Position numbers and translations under genes: made by a program. Under the pieces are notes generated by a model that was given only the letters and a program-made list of their open reading frames with translations, searched no databases and was not told where the DNA came from. From the NCBI RefSeq assembly GCF_003323715.1, contig NZ_QOIN01000045.1, positions 185,200 through 249,199 on the forward strand: a stretch of 64,000 nt of DNA, in the 5' to 3' direction. Positions 33,132-41,788 of this stretch are shown here, piece after piece; the stretch's first letter is position 1; each line of letters begins with the position of its first letter. This stretch comes from Streptomyces diacarni. Its GTDB lineage: Bacteria > Actinomycetota > Actinomycetes > Streptomycetales > Streptomycetaceae.

Positions 33132-34160
33132 TCACCCGAAGAAGACGCCTGCCTCCTCGTACAGCGCCGGGTCGACCGTCTTCAGCTTCTCCGTGGCCTT
33201 GGCCAGCGGGACGCGGACGACGTCCGTACCGCGCAGCGCGACCATGCTGCCCCACGCCTCGTCGCGCACCGCGTCGATGGCGTGCAGGCCGAAGCGGGTG
33301 GCGAGCCAGCGGTCGAAGGCGGTCGGCGTACCGCCGCGCTGGACGTGCCCGAGCACCGTGGTGCGGGCCTCCTTGCCGGTGCGCGACTCGATCTCCTTGG
33401 CCAGCCACTCGCCGACACCCGAGAGCCGCACATGGCCGAACGAGTCGGTCGTCTCGTCCTTGAGCACCATCTGGCCGTCCTTGGGCATCGCGCCTTCGGC
33501 GACCACGACGATCGGCGCGTAACTCGCCCTGAAACGGGAGGTGACCCAGCCGCATACCTCTTCGACGTCGAAGCGCTGCTCGGGAATGAGGATGCAGTTG
33601 GCGCCGCCCGCCAGCCCCGAGTGCAGGGCGATCCAGCCCGCGTGCCGGCCCATCACCTCCACCACCAGCACCCGCATGTGGGACTCGGCCGTGGTGTGCA
33701 GCCGGTCGATGGCCTCGGTCGCGACGGTGACGGCCGTGTTGAAACCGAAGGTGTAGTCCGTCGCCGACAGGTCGTTGTCGATCGTCTTGGGGACGCCGAC
33801 GCAACGGATGCCGTACGCGTCGGTGAGCCGGGCCGCGACGCCGAGCGTGTCCTCGCCGCCGATGGCGATGAGCGCGTCGACCTCGTACTTGGCGAGGTTC
33901 TCCTTGATGCGGCGGACCCCGTCCTCCTCCTTGAAGGGGTTCGTGCGCGAGGAGCCGAGGATCGTGCCGCCGCGGGGCAGCATGCCGCGCACCGCCGGGA
34001 TGTCGAGCCGCACCGTCTCGCCGTCGAGAGGCCCGCGCCAGCCGTCGCGGAAACCGGTGAAGTCATAGCCGTAAGCCTGGACTCCCTTACGGACCACGGC
34101 CCGCATGACCGCGTTGAGTCCGGGGCAGTCGCCGCCACCCGTGAGCACTCCGACCCGCAT
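33132..34160 (-). CDS. pfkA: ATP-dependent 6-phosphofructokinase
   Basis: A 342-residue group III-type phosphofructokinase, the committed step of glycolysis. VGVLTGGGDCPGLNAVMRAVV begins the protein; GGTILGSSRTNPF, ALIAIGGEDTLGVA, VGVPKTIDNDLSATDYTFGF (catalytic Asp), VVEVMGRHAGWIAL, ILIPEQRFD and VLGHVQRGGTPTAFDR follow in order. ATG 34160 has GGGAG five bases upstream. A CRP-like site lies at 34243-34258 in front of it. Streptomyces usually have several pfk genes; this is the one next to macRS. Confidence 0.94.
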   Translation of the reverse strand: MRVGVLTGGGDCPGLNAVMRAVVRKGVQAYGYDFTGFRDGWRGPLDGETVRLDIPAVRGMLPRGGTILGSSRTNPFKEEDGVRRIKENLAKYEVDALIAIGGEDTLGVAARLTDAYGIRCVGVPKTIDNDLSATDYTFGFNTAVTVATEAIDRLHTTAESHMRVLVVEVMGRHAGWIALHSGLAGGANCILIPEQRFDVEEVCGWVTSRFRASYAPIVVVAEGAMPKDGQMVLKDETTDSFGHVRLSGVGEWLAKEIESRTGKEARTTVLGHVQRGGTPTAFDRWLATRFGLHAIDAVRDEAWGSMVALRGTDVVRVPLAKATEKLKTVDPALYEEAGVFFG

Positions 34161-34242
34161 GGGATCTCCCTTCTCCGCATGGACGCCTGGGCACGCGCTG
34201 CGCACACCTGTGAGCGCAGCGCGCAACACCCGCCACGCTAGC

Positions 34243-34258
34243 GGTGATCCACGTCACA
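34243..34258. promoter_or_regulatory. CRP-like box upstream of pfkA
   Basis: GGTGA (34243-34247), six bases and TCACA (34254-34258) reproduce the TGTGA-N6-TCACA pattern. On the coding strand of pfkA it reads TGTGACGTGGATCACC, 83-98 bases before the ATG. A Streptomyces Crp homologue could bind here. Confidence 0.5.
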
Positions 34259-34376
34259 TGGGATGCGGCGGAACGCCGTTTTCGCCTGGATTCGCGGAGG
34301 ACGCGAGCGGCAACCACCCGTACGAAGGACAGCCGTGCCCGCCCGCCCGCCCGGCCGCTCGGCGCGGGCGGCTCGC

Positions 34377-35084
34377 TCAGTCGTCCAGGCCGCGCTCGAT
34401 GGCGTACCGCACCAGCTCGACCCGGTTGTGCAGTTGCAGCTTGCCGAGGGTGTTCTGCACGTGGTTTTGCACCGTGCGGTGCGAGATGACGAGCCGTTCG
34501 GCGATCTGCTTGTAGCTGAGCCCCTTGGCGACCAGGCGCAGCACCTCGGTCTCCCGCTCGGTCAGCTTCGGCACATCGGGCCCCTCCTGGGCCGCGGGGG
34601 CCGGATCCGCCGCCAGCCTGCGGTACTCGCCCAGCACCAGACCGGCCAGACCCGGCGTGAAGACCGGATCGCCCAGCGCCGTACGGCGCACCGCCTCCAG
34701 CAGCTCCTGCGGCCCCGCGGACTTGACCAGATAGCCCGTCGCGCCCGACTTGACGGCCTCCAGCACGTCCGCGTGCTCGCCGCTCGCCGAGAGCACCAGC
34801 ACCCTCAGCGTCGAGTCCGGCCCCACCAGCTCCCTGCACACCTCGACACCCGGCTGGTCCGGCAGGTTGAGATCCAGCACCAGGACGTCGGGGCAGGCGG
34901 CCCGGGCGCGCCGGATCGCCTGCTCGGCGTCGCCGGCCGTGGCGACGATCTCGAACCCCGCCTCACCCAGGTCCCGCGCCACCGCGTCCCGCCACATCGG
35001 ATGGTCGTCGACGACCATCACCTTCACCGGATCCGCCGCCCGCGCGCCGCCGGGCACGCCCCCTGACAGGTCCTCAGTCGTCAT
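34377..35084 (-). CDS. macR: NarL/LuxR-type response regulator MacR
   Basis: A 235-residue response regulator. The receiver domain (about residues 20-140) has VMVVDDHPMWRDAV, phospho-acceptor Asp in VLVLDLNLPD, and the Lys of GYLVKSAGPQEL. The C-terminal LuxR HTH is LTERETEVLRLVAKGLSYKQIAERL (in two parts) with HRTVQNHVQNTLGKLQ. Position beside pfkA and the partner kinase, together with the sequence, match MacRS, a Streptomyces system affecting morphogenesis and antibiotic production. Its start overlaps the kinase stop by 11 bases. The name rests on memory of gene order. Confidence 0.88.
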   Translation of the reverse strand: MTTEDLSGGVPGGARAADPVKVMVVDDHPMWRDAVARDLGEAGFEIVATAGDAEQAIRRARAACPDVLVLDLNLPDQPGVEVCRELVGPDSTLRVLVLSASGEHADVLEAVKSGATGYLVKSAGPQELLEAVRRTALGDPVFTPGLAGLVLGEYRRLAADPAPAAQEGPDVPKLTERETEVLRLVAKGLSYKQIAERLVISHRTVQNHVQNTLGKLQLHNRVELVRYAIERGLDD

Positions 35085-36522
35085 GCTTGGGAACCCTCAT
35101 CTCCACTTCCGTGCCCTGTCCCGGCACCGACACCAGCTCGGCCACGCCGCCCAGCTCGCGCAGCCTGCCGCGGATGGAGAGCGCGACACCCATCCGGCCC
35201 TCGGCCTCCGCGTCCGCCAGCCGCCCGGCCGGGATGCCGGGGCCGTCGTCCCGCACGGTCACGATGACCGCGTCCGGCTCGTCCTCCAGCAGGATCCACG
35301 CCTGCGCCGGGCGCCCCGGCCCGCCCCCCGCGTGCCGGCGCACATTGTCCAACGCCGCGCCGACGGCCGCCGCGAGTTCGGCCGCCGCCCGGGCCGGTAG
35401 CAGCACCGGAGCGCCCGGCTCGGCGAAGGTGACACGCGAGGCCGCGTACGCGGCGAGCAGCGCCCGCACATCGCAGGGTGCACTCGCCGCCTCGGCGCCG
35501 TCCGGGACGGCGGCGCTCCCCGCGCGCTCCCGCCGACGCCCCGCACCCCGGGCGCGGCGCCCACCGCCCCACGCGCGACGCCCCCGGGCGGTCCCCGCAC
35601 CGGAGACGGCGGCGCCGGGGACGACTCCGCCGGGGGCGGTGTCTTCGGGCGCGGTGTCGCCGGGAGCGGAGCCACCCGCGGTGGTGGGGGATGCCGTGGC
35701 GGCCGCGGTCACGGCGGCGGCGTCGCCACCCGCCGCCACGGGCGCGCCGTTCTCGCCAGAGCCGGGGACCGCGGCGTCGGGCCCCGGGCCCGCGTCCGGA
35801 TCCGGGCGCGGGGCCCGCGGGGCCACGCCGCTGGAGACCAGCGCCCGCAGGGCGACCTCCTGTTCGCCCGCCATCCGGCCGAGCTCCGCCGCCTCGCCGC
35901 CCAGCGCCGTGCCGCGGCGCTGGACCATGGCCAGTACCTGGAGCACGCTGTCGTGGATGTCGCGGGCCAGCCGCTCGCGTTCGCGCGTGGCCGCCTCGAT
36001 CTGCAGGGCCCGCGCCAGGGTGCGCTCACTCGCGCGGGCCACCTCGATGACGTAGCCGATGGCCACGCTCGCCACGCAGACGAGCAGGACGTTGTGGAAG
36101 GTGGTGCGGGTCATCGTGCCGCGCTCGATGATGTTGGCCGCCCCGACGAGCACCGAGACGCCCGCGGCCCAGCGCCAGCCGCCCTTGAGCGCGAAGGCGA
36201 GGACGGGCCCCGCGACCCAGATGGAGGGGAGCGTCGGGCCGACGTGGCCGTGCCCGTCGACGACCGGGGACAGCAGGATGCCGGCGACGCCCAGCAGGAT
36301 GTCCGTGACCAGGAACGGCAGGGTGCACCGTTCGGCCGAGGCGACGTTGCGCAGCGTCGCGAAGGTCCAGCAGGTCAGGACGAGCAGGAACACGATCCCC
36401 GGCACGGGCGCGCTGTATTCGCGGTAGCTGGAGACGAAGACGCCGACGGCGTAGAGGACGGCCAGGATGCGGTATCCGCTCAGCGCGCGCCACAGCGGCT
36501 GTTCCACGGACATCATCTTCAC
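35074..36522 (-). CDS. macS: Sensor histidine kinase MacS with long linker
   Basis: A 482-residue HisKA_3/HATPase kinase and the partner of MacR. About five or six membrane segments lie in residues 13-160. The dimerisation motif RERERLARDIHDSVLQVL holds the phospho-acceptor His190. The HATPase domain (350-480) has LDNVRRHA, VRDDGPGIPAG and MGVALSIRGR. Between them lie ~115 residues (about 232-348) of Ala/Gly/Pro/Asp-rich low complexity, much longer than usual in this family. GTG 36522 is preferred: AAGGGGGAG lies eight bases upstream, while the in-frame GTG at 36528 is too close to it. Confidence 0.88.
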   Translation of the reverse strand: MKMMSVEQPLWRALSGYRILAVLYAVGVFVSSYREYSAPVPGIVFLLVLTCWTFATLRNVASAERCTLPFLVTDILLGVAGILLSPVVDGHGHVGPTLPSIWVAGPVLAFALKGGWRWAAGVSVLVGAANIIERGTMTRTTFHNVLLVCVASVAIGYVIEVARASERTLARALQIEAATRERERLARDIHDSVLQVLAMVQRRGTALGGEAAELGRMAGEQEVALRALVSSGVAPRAPRPDPDAGPGPDAAVPGSGENGAPVAAGGDAAAVTAAATASPTTAGGSAPGDTAPEDTAPGGVVPGAAVSGAGTARGRRAWGGGRRARGAGRRRERAGSAAVPDGAEAASAPCDVRALLAAYAASRVTFAEPGAPVLLPARAAAELAAAVGAALDNVRRHAGGGPGRPAQAWILLEDEPDAVIVTVRDDGPGIPAGRLADAEAEGRMGVALSIRGRLRELGGVAELVSVPGQGTEVEMRVPKHDD

Positions 36523-36626
36523 GGCCACGTCTCCCCCTTCACCGTTCCGGACCCCGGGCGTCCGCCCTCGGGGTCTCTCGTGTTCCTGCCCGGACTCGCG
36601 GGCCCCGGACCGGACGAGGAACGTGC

Positions 36627-37475
36627 CTAGGCGGCCCGGCCGTTGCTCCCGTGGGTCCCCTCGCCCCTGCTTTCCCCCTCGCCCCCGTCGCCCCGCGCGC
36701 GGTCGCCTGCGCCACCGTCGCTCTCCGCGTCGCCGCCCTGTCCCGCGGCTTCCTTCTGCGCGGTCTTCTCCGCTTCCTTCGCGGCCTTCGCGGCCTCGGC
36801 GAGCTGCCGCTTGGCCGCCGTGGCGTAGATGTCCACGTACTCCTGGCCCGACAGCTTCAGGATGGCGTACATGACCTCGTCCGTGACGGCGCGCTGGATG
36901 AACCGGTCGTTGTCCATGCCCTGGTAGCGGCCGAAGTCCAGCGGGGCCCCGATCCGGATGCCGGGGCGCATGAGTTTGGGCACGGACTGGCCGGGCGGCT
37001 GGATCTTCTCGGTGTCGATCATCGCGACGGGGATCACGGGCGCGCCCGAACGCAGCGCGACCCGCGCCAGGCCGCCGGGCTTGCCGCGGTAGAGGCGGCC
37101 GTCGGGCGAGCGGGTGCCCTCGGGGTAGATACCGAACAGCTCGCCGCGTTCCAGCACTTCGAGCCCGCTTCTGATGGCGGCCTCTCCCGCGCCGCGCACC
37201 CCGGAGCGGTCGACCGGCAGCTGGCCGACGCCCTTGAAGAAGGCGGCGGTCAGCTTGCCCTTGAGCCCCGGCGAGGTGAAGTACTCGGCCTTCGCGATGA
37301 AGGTGACCTTGCGGTCGAGAACGGCGGGCAGGAAGAAGGAGTCGGAGAAGGACAGGTGGTTGCTCGCCAGGATGGCGGGCCCCTCGTCCGGCACGTTCTC
37401 CAGGCCCTCGACCCACGGCCGGAACGTGAGCTTCAACGCGCTGCCCACCGACAGCTTCATCGCCCCGTAGAACAC
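36627..37475 (-). CDS. 1-acylglycerol-phosphate acyltransferase family protein
   Basis: A 282-residue PlsC-like acyltransferase of membrane phospholipid synthesis. The catalytic H-X4-D box is in ASNHLSFSDSFFL, followed by VTFIAKAEYFTSPGLKG, FGIYPEGTRSPDGRLYRGK (acceptor-binding motif III) and VIPVAMIDTEKIQP. The last ~55 residues (KAAKEAEKTAQKEAAGQGG onward) are charged low complexity. GTG 37475 has AAGGAGG upstream. It is transcribed toward macS, 104 bases away, possibly as one unit, and divergently from the esterase at 37694. Confidence 0.9.
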   Translation of the reverse strand: MFYGAMKLSVGSALKLTFRPWVEGLENVPDEGPAILASNHLSFSDSFFLPAVLDRKVTFIAKAEYFTSPGLKGKLTAAFFKGVGQLPVDRSGVRGAGEAAIRSGLEVLERGELFGIYPEGTRSPDGRLYRGKPGGLARVALRSGAPVIPVAMIDTEKIQPPGQSVPKLMRPGIRIGAPLDFGRYQGMDNDRFIQRAVTDEVMYAILKLSGQEYVDIYATAAKRQLAEAAKAAKEAEKTAQKEAAGQGGDAESDGGAGDRARGDGGEGESRGEGTHGSNGRAA

Positions 37476-37693
37476 CGCGACCTCCTTCGTGGGACCCTGC
37501 CGACCCTATCCCGCCGCCGTTCGCGCACGCGCGCTCACCTCGTCGCCCCTCTCGTCTCCCCGCCCCGCCCGCGCGCGTCCGTGGCCGTACACCGGCACGG
37601 GCCGGGGCGCGGGGAGCCGCGGACACTGCCGCAGTCCCCGGCGACGAATTAGGGTGGCAGCACGCCTTCCCGCTGAGCCCCTGGAGGCCCACC

Positions 37694-38491
37694 GTGCCGC
37701 CCATCCTCCCCGGAGCCGAGCCGTACCGCCGCGACGGATCAGCGACCGGCGTGCTGCTCTGTCACGGCTTCACCGGGTCGCCGCAGTCCCTGCGTCCCTG
37801 GGCCGAGGACCTGGCGCGGCACGGCCTGACCGTCTCGCTGCCACTGCTGCCGGGGCACGGCACCCGCTGGGAGGACCTGGCGATGACCAGTTGGGAGGAC
37901 TGGTACGCCACCGTCGACCGCGAGTTGCGGCTGCTGCGCGAGCGCTGCGAGGCGGTGTTCGTCTGCGGCCTGTCCCTGGGCGGCGCCCTCGCGCTGCGGC
38001 TGGCCGCGCTGCACGGGGACGCGGTGCGCGGCGTCGCCGTCGTCAACCCTTCGGTGACCTTCCCCAGGGTGCAGGGCTACGCCGTGCCCGCAGGGCGGTT
38101 CCTTCTCAGGTCCGTGCGCGGCATCACCGACGACATCGCCAAGGGCGGCCGTCACGAACTGGGCTACGACCGGGTGCCGACGCGGGCCGCGTACGCCCTG
38201 CGCGCCTACCACCGCGTCGTGCGCCGGGACCTGCCCAGGGTGACGCAGCCGCTGCTGCTCGCGCACAGCCGCACCGACCACGTGGTGCCGCCCTCGGACT
38301 CGGCGCTCGTCCTCGGCCGCGTCTCCTCCGTCGATGTGACCGAGACGGTGCTGGAGCACAGCTTCCACGTCGCCACACTCGACCACGACGCCGAACAGAT
38401 CTTCGCCGACACGCGCGGATTCATCGACCGGCTCACCGCGGGGGCACCGGCCGCCGCGACGCGGGGGGCGGGGGCACGTGACGGGGCGTGA
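37694..38491 (+). CDS. Alpha/beta-hydrolase (carboxylesterase/monoacylglycerol-lipase-like)
   Basis: A 265-residue hydrolase. The oxyanion motif LLCHGFTGSPQSLRPWAE is followed by the nucleophile elbow VCGLSLGGALALRLA (Ser), acid AHSRTDHVVPPSD (Asp) and VLEHSFHVATLDHD (His). It is similar to thermostable carboxylesterases and monoglyceride lipases such as Est30. With the divergent acyltransferase it may act in lipid turnover; that is inferred from position. ATG 37694 has CTGGAGG upstream. It overlaps the next gene by 14 bases. Confidence 0.9.
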   Translation: MPPILPGAEPYRRDGSATGVLLCHGFTGSPQSLRPWAEDLARHGLTVSLPLLPGHGTRWEDLAMTSWEDWYATVDRELRLLRERCEAVFVCGLSLGGALALRLAALHGDAVRGVAVVNPSVTFPRVQGYAVPAGRFLLRSVRGITDDIAKGGRHELGYDRVPTRAAYALRAYHRVVRRDLPRVTQPLLLAHSRTDHVVPPSDSALVLGRVSSVDVTETVLEHSFHVATLDHDAEQIFADTRGFIDRLTAGAPAAATRGAGARDGA

Positions 38492-39074
38492 CCCGGAGGA
38501 GGGCGAGCCCCGCGAGGACGGCTCGCCTCTCCCTCCCGAGGAGGAGGCCGCGTGGGCGGCCATCGTCGCCGCGTACGGGGAGGAGCCCAAGGATCCGGAA
38601 CCCGGTCCGCGAGCGGCCCTGGAGTCGGACCCGCCCGGCGGCTCGGGCGACGACGAGAGCGACACCCTCACCGCGTCGCGGCCCGCGCAGGACAAGGAGC
38701 CGCCGGATCCGAGCGAACCGGAGGCGCCGCCGGGACCGCGGGTGCGCAGCTTCACCGTCTACGCCGCGGGGACGGGGCCGGCCGGGCCCCGCGACTGGGA
38801 GACGGCCGAGGAGGAGGGTGAGGGCCATTTCGAGCCGCCCGAGCCGCCGCCGCTGCCCGAGACGGACGTGGCGACGAAGTTCGCGTGGCTGGCCGCCATC
38901 GGCGGGCCGCTGCTGCTGCTCGGGGCGATCCTGCTCCAGGCCGACCTCACGTGGTGGATCGTGACGCTCGGCGTCGGCGGTTTCCTCGGCGGTTTCGCCA
39001 CCTTGCTGACCCGGCTGCGCGACGGCCGCGATGACGACGACTGGGACGACCCGGGCCGCGGCGCCGTCGTGTGA
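38478..39074 (+). CDS. Conserved membrane protein of unknown function
   Basis: A 198-residue protein. The first ~130 residues are acidic and Pro/Glu-rich, with VRSFTVYAAGTGPAGPRDWE as the only ordered-looking island. Two hydrophobic segments follow (FAWLAAIGGPLLLLGAILL; WWIVTLGVGGFLGGFATLL), then an Asp/Arg-rich tail. The pattern is typical of Streptomyces DUF308-like small membrane proteins, but I cannot name a family. GTG start within the upstream esterase gene indicates coupling. The stop codon is part of a bidirectional hairpin. Confidence 0.75.
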   Translation: MTGRDPEEGEPREDGSPLPPEEEAAWAAIVAAYGEEPKDPEPGPRAALESDPPGGSGDDESDTLTASRPAQDKEPPDPSEPEAPPGPRVRSFTVYAAGTGPAGPRDWETAEEEGEGHFEPPEPPPLPETDVATKFAWLAAIGGPLLLLGAILLQADLTWWIVTLGVGGFLGGFATLLTRLRDGRDDDDWDDPGRGAVV

Positions 39075-39118
39075 CCTGGCGGGCCCGGCGTGCCGGGGCG
39101 AGGCCCGCCGCCAGGTCA
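39072..39118. terminator. Bidirectional terminator containing both stop codons
   Basis: TGACCTGGCGGGC (39072-39084) pairs with GCCCGCCGCCAGGTCA (39103-39118) with a three-base bulge. The plus-strand stop TGA (39072-39074) and the minus-strand stop (39116-39118) of the two convergent genes are the two ends of the stem. Confidence 0.7.
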
Positions 39119-39958
39119 GTCCCCGGGGCGTACCCGCAGTGCCGCCAGCACCGGCAGGTGGTCGGTGGCGGCCACCAGATCACCGTCGCTCACCCCGGGG
39201 AGCCCGCGGGGCACACCCGCGCCGAGGACCTCGATGCCCTCGGTGGCGAACACGGCGTCGATGCGCTGGACCGGCTCGCGGGGCGTGGAGGTGTGCTCGG
39301 CGCCCCACGGCGCCGACGCCCACGCGTCCCGCAGCCCCGCGCCCGGCTGCCCCTCGGGGGGTGCCTGGCCGAGCAGCCGGAAGGTACGGCCGCCCGCCCG
39401 CTCGTTGACGTCGCCCGCGGCGACGACTCCGCTCGTCCCCTCGGCGAGTCCGGCGGCCCGCTCCCGCAGTGCGACGGCCTGCCGGTGCCGCTCGGCGGCC
39501 TGGAGGCCGAGGTGGAAGCTGACGACGCCGATCCTGACCGGGGGAAGGCCGCCGGACGCGGGCCCGAAGCGGAGCCGCGCGAGGGCCAGGCCCCGCTGGT
39601 GCAGCCCCGGGGTGCGGGGCAGCAGCACGTCCTCGGTGTGTTCGACGTGGGCCCGCAGCGAGGCGAGGATCATGGGCCCAGCGGCCGTCGCACCGCCCGT
39701 GACGTACGTCAGGTCGGTGCGACGTGCCAGCCGGGCGGCGTGCTTGCGCCAGCGGAAGAAGCGCGGGGCTTCCTGCACGCAGACGATGTCGGGCGCGCAG
39801 GCCCGCACGATGCGCACGAGCGCCTCGGTGTCGTCCCGCAGGGAGCGGACGTTGTAGCTGAGCAGCCGGACGACTGTCGTGCCGTCCGGCTCGGTCCGCG
39901 ACGCCGGCAGCCCGCCCGGGCCCACCGGTACGGGCGCGCCGCGTCTGTCCTCCTCCAT
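39116..39958 (-). CDS. Endonuclease/exonuclease/phosphatase family protein
   Basis: A 280-residue EEP-fold hydrolase. LLSYNVRSLRDD starts the fold, IVCVQEAPRF holds the metal-binding Glu, GVVSFHLGL and VVAAGDVNERAGG (Asp-X-Asn) follow, and AATDHLPVLAALRV contains the terminal catalytic Asp-His. Members include sphingomyelinases, phosphodiesterases and AP nucleases; the substrate is not clear. ATG 39958 lies 18 bases after the glucokinase stop, so it is the last gene of a glk-containing operon. Confidence 0.88.
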   Translation of the reverse strand: MEEDRRGAPVPVGPGGLPASRTEPDGTTVVRLLSYNVRSLRDDTEALVRIVRACAPDIVCVQEAPRFFRWRKHAARLARRTDLTYVTGGATAAGPMILASLRAHVEHTEDVLLPRTPGLHQRGLALARLRFGPASGGLPPVRIGVVSFHLGLQAAERHRQAVALRERAAGLAEGTSGVVAAGDVNERAGGRTFRLLGQAPPEGQPGAGLRDAWASAPWGAEHTSTPREPVQRIDAVFATEGIEVLGAGVPRGLPGVSDGDLVAATDHLPVLAALRVRPGD

Positions 39959-39975
39959 CCGCTTCCCCGCTCCGC

Positions 39976-40917
39976 TCAGCCCTGGCGGGCCAGGTCCGCG
40001 ACGCCGACGAGGCCCGCCTTGTTGCCCAGTTGGGCGGCCAGCACCTCGGCGTGCGGGCGCCAGCGGCTGCCGACCAGCCAGCGGCGGTAGGACTTGCGGA
40101 TCGGGTCGAGGACGAGCTCGCCCTCGTCGGAGACGCCGCCGCCGACGATGAAGGCGCCGGGGTCGAAGAGGGAGGCGAGGTCGGCGAGGCCCGCGCCCGC
40201 CCAACGGGCGAGCTCGCGGAAGGAGTCGACGGACACCGGGTCGCCCTGCCGGGCCGCTTCGCTGATGTGGCGGCCCTGGATGCCCTCCGTGGTGCCGTCG
40301 CCGAGGCTCAGCAGGGTCTCGGCGCGCTCGGGGGTGGCCGTGGCGCGCTGCTGGGCGTAGCGCAACAGCGCCCGCCCCGAGGCGTACTGCTCCCAGCAGC
40401 CCTGGTTGCCGCAGCCGCACAGCAGTCCGTCGGGGACCATCCTGATGTGGCCGAACTCGCTGGCCACGCCGTACCGGCCGCGGTGCAGCCTGCCGCCGAT
40501 GATGGTGCCGCCGCCCAGGCCCGTACCGATGGTGATGCAGACGACGTCCTCGTGGCCCGTGCCGACGCCGAACTTGTACTCGCCCCAGGCGGCCGCGTTG
40601 GCGTCGTTCTCGATCACGACGGGCAGGTCGATGCGCTGTTCGACCTTGTCCTTAAGCGGCTCGTGCCGCCAGCTGAGGTTGGGGGTGAACAGCACGGTGG
40701 CGCGCTTGTCGTCCACGTATCCCGGGGCGCCGATACCGACGGCCTCCACCTGATACTCGGCGCTGGCCTGGCGTACGGCGTCCGCGATGGCGTCGATCAC
40801 GGCTTCCGGGGTGTCGGGCGTGGGCACCTTGCTGGTTTCGAGGATCGTGCCTTCCTCGTCGACAACGCCGGCCGCGATCTTCGTGCCGCCGATGTCGACC
40901 CCGATTGTGAGTCCCAT
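39976..40917 (-). CDS. glkA: ROK-family glucokinase
   Basis: A 313-residue ROK sugar kinase. The ATP-binding motif IGVDIGGTKIAAGVV begins the protein; VENDANAAAWGE-like VIENDANAAAWGEY, TIGTGLGGGTIIGG and the zinc-binding ROK motif CGCGNQGCWEQYASG follow. It phosphorylates glucose and in Streptomyces GlkA is required for glucose repression. ATG 40917 has GAGGGA upstream. The DUF5304 gene lies directly upstream on the same strand; in S. coelicolor the gene upstream of glkA has been linked to carbon catabolite repression. Confidence 0.93.
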   Translation of the reverse strand: MGLTIGVDIGGTKIAAGVVDEEGTILETSKVPTPDTPEAVIDAIADAVRQASAEYQVEAVGIGAPGYVDDKRATVLFTPNLSWRHEPLKDKVEQRIDLPVVIENDANAAAWGEYKFGVGTGHEDVVCITIGTGLGGGTIIGGRLHRGRYGVASEFGHIRMVPDGLLCGCGNQGCWEQYASGRALLRYAQQRATATPERAETLLSLGDGTTEGIQGRHISEAARQGDPVSVDSFRELARWAGAGLADLASLFDPGAFIVGGGVSDEGELVLDPIRKSYRRWLVGSRWRPHAEVLAAQLGNKAGLVGVADLARQG

Positions 40918-41015
40918 GTGTCCCTCGGTCGTCCGGTCTGATCCCCGCCGCCGTAAACCGTACCGGAGGGCCCCGACACGCAGGGCACCGTCACGCCCGC
41001 AGGGCTGTGGCGGGT

Positions 41016-41687
41016 TCAGCCGTCGTCGCCCGGCCGCCCCGAGCCCCCGGGCTGCGTGCCGTCGGCCTCGTCCCGGCCCCGCTCCCCGTCCCGGCCGTGG
41101 CTCTCCTCGGGGCGGTCCCCGGTGACTTCGCCCTCGCCCTCGCGGCCGTCGTCGCCGGGGGCGCCGTCCTTGTCGAGGGGGACGCGCTGCTCGTCGACGA
41201 CGCGCGCGTCCAGGTCGGCGGCGTTTGAGAGGTCGGCCGCCTCCTCCACGTCGATCCGGTCGACGCGCTCGGCTCCCGCCGCCGGATCGGCCGCGTTCGC
41301 GTCCCTGGGCGTGGACCAGCGGCGCTCCGACTCCTCGACGACCGAGCGGTAGGCGGCCAGCAGTTCGCCGCCCGCCGCGGTGAGGTGGTCGAAGAACTCC
41401 GGGTTGCGCTCGACGACCGGCTCCAGGGTCGATTTGGCCTGCGCGAACAGCTGCCGTGCCACGCCCTGTGCCGCGGCGGACCCGGCGGCGCCGACGAAGG
41501 GCTTGCCGATCTCGGTGACCTTCTCGGTCACCGCGTCGGCGAGCCGCCGCAGCTCCTCGGCGGCGCTGGTGGGCGGCGGGCCGTACCGTGCGCGGCGGCG
41601 GGCCTTCTCGGCGTTCAGGTCCTCCTCGCACGCGGTCGCCCAGGCGTCGGGATCCGGGGCGTCGCGGCGCTCGGCGTCATCGCTCAT
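41016..41687 (-). CDS. DUF5304 protein upstream of glkA
   Basis: A 223-residue hydrophilic protein. Residues ~15-125 are helical and conserved-looking (WATACEEDLNAEKARRRARYG, AAEELRRLADAVTEKV, GVARQLFAQAKSTLEPVVERNPEFFDHL in part). The remaining ~95 residues are acidic low complexity ending in GRPGDDG. No catalytic motif is evident. From its position just before glkA it is probably the counterpart of S. coelicolor SCO2127, reported to influence glucose repression; this rests on memory of synteny. ATG 41687. Confidence 0.75.
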   Translation of the reverse strand: MSDDAERRDAPDPDAWATACEEDLNAEKARRRARYGPPPTSAAEELRRLADAVTEKVTEIGKPFVGAAGSAAAQGVARQLFAQAKSTLEPVVERNPEFFDHLTAAGGELLAAYRSVVEESERRWSTPRDANAADPAAGAERVDRIDVEEAADLSNAADLDARVVDEQRVPLDKDGAPGDDGREGEGEVTGDRPEESHGRDGERGRDEADGTQPGGSGRPGDDG

Positions 41688-41788
41688 GGCGGGCTCCTAC
41701 GGGCGAAGGGGGTCGCTGGGCTGGTGCAGGTTCGACGGTACCTGAACGGGGGGCCGATCCGAGGTCCTGAGCGGGGGCGGGGAGGGGT

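Noticed and set aside
35074..37704. Very long minus-strand open frame spanning macS and the acyltransferase
   Set aside because: GC-rich read-through of an open frame; the acyltransferase is in another frame and macS starts at 36522.
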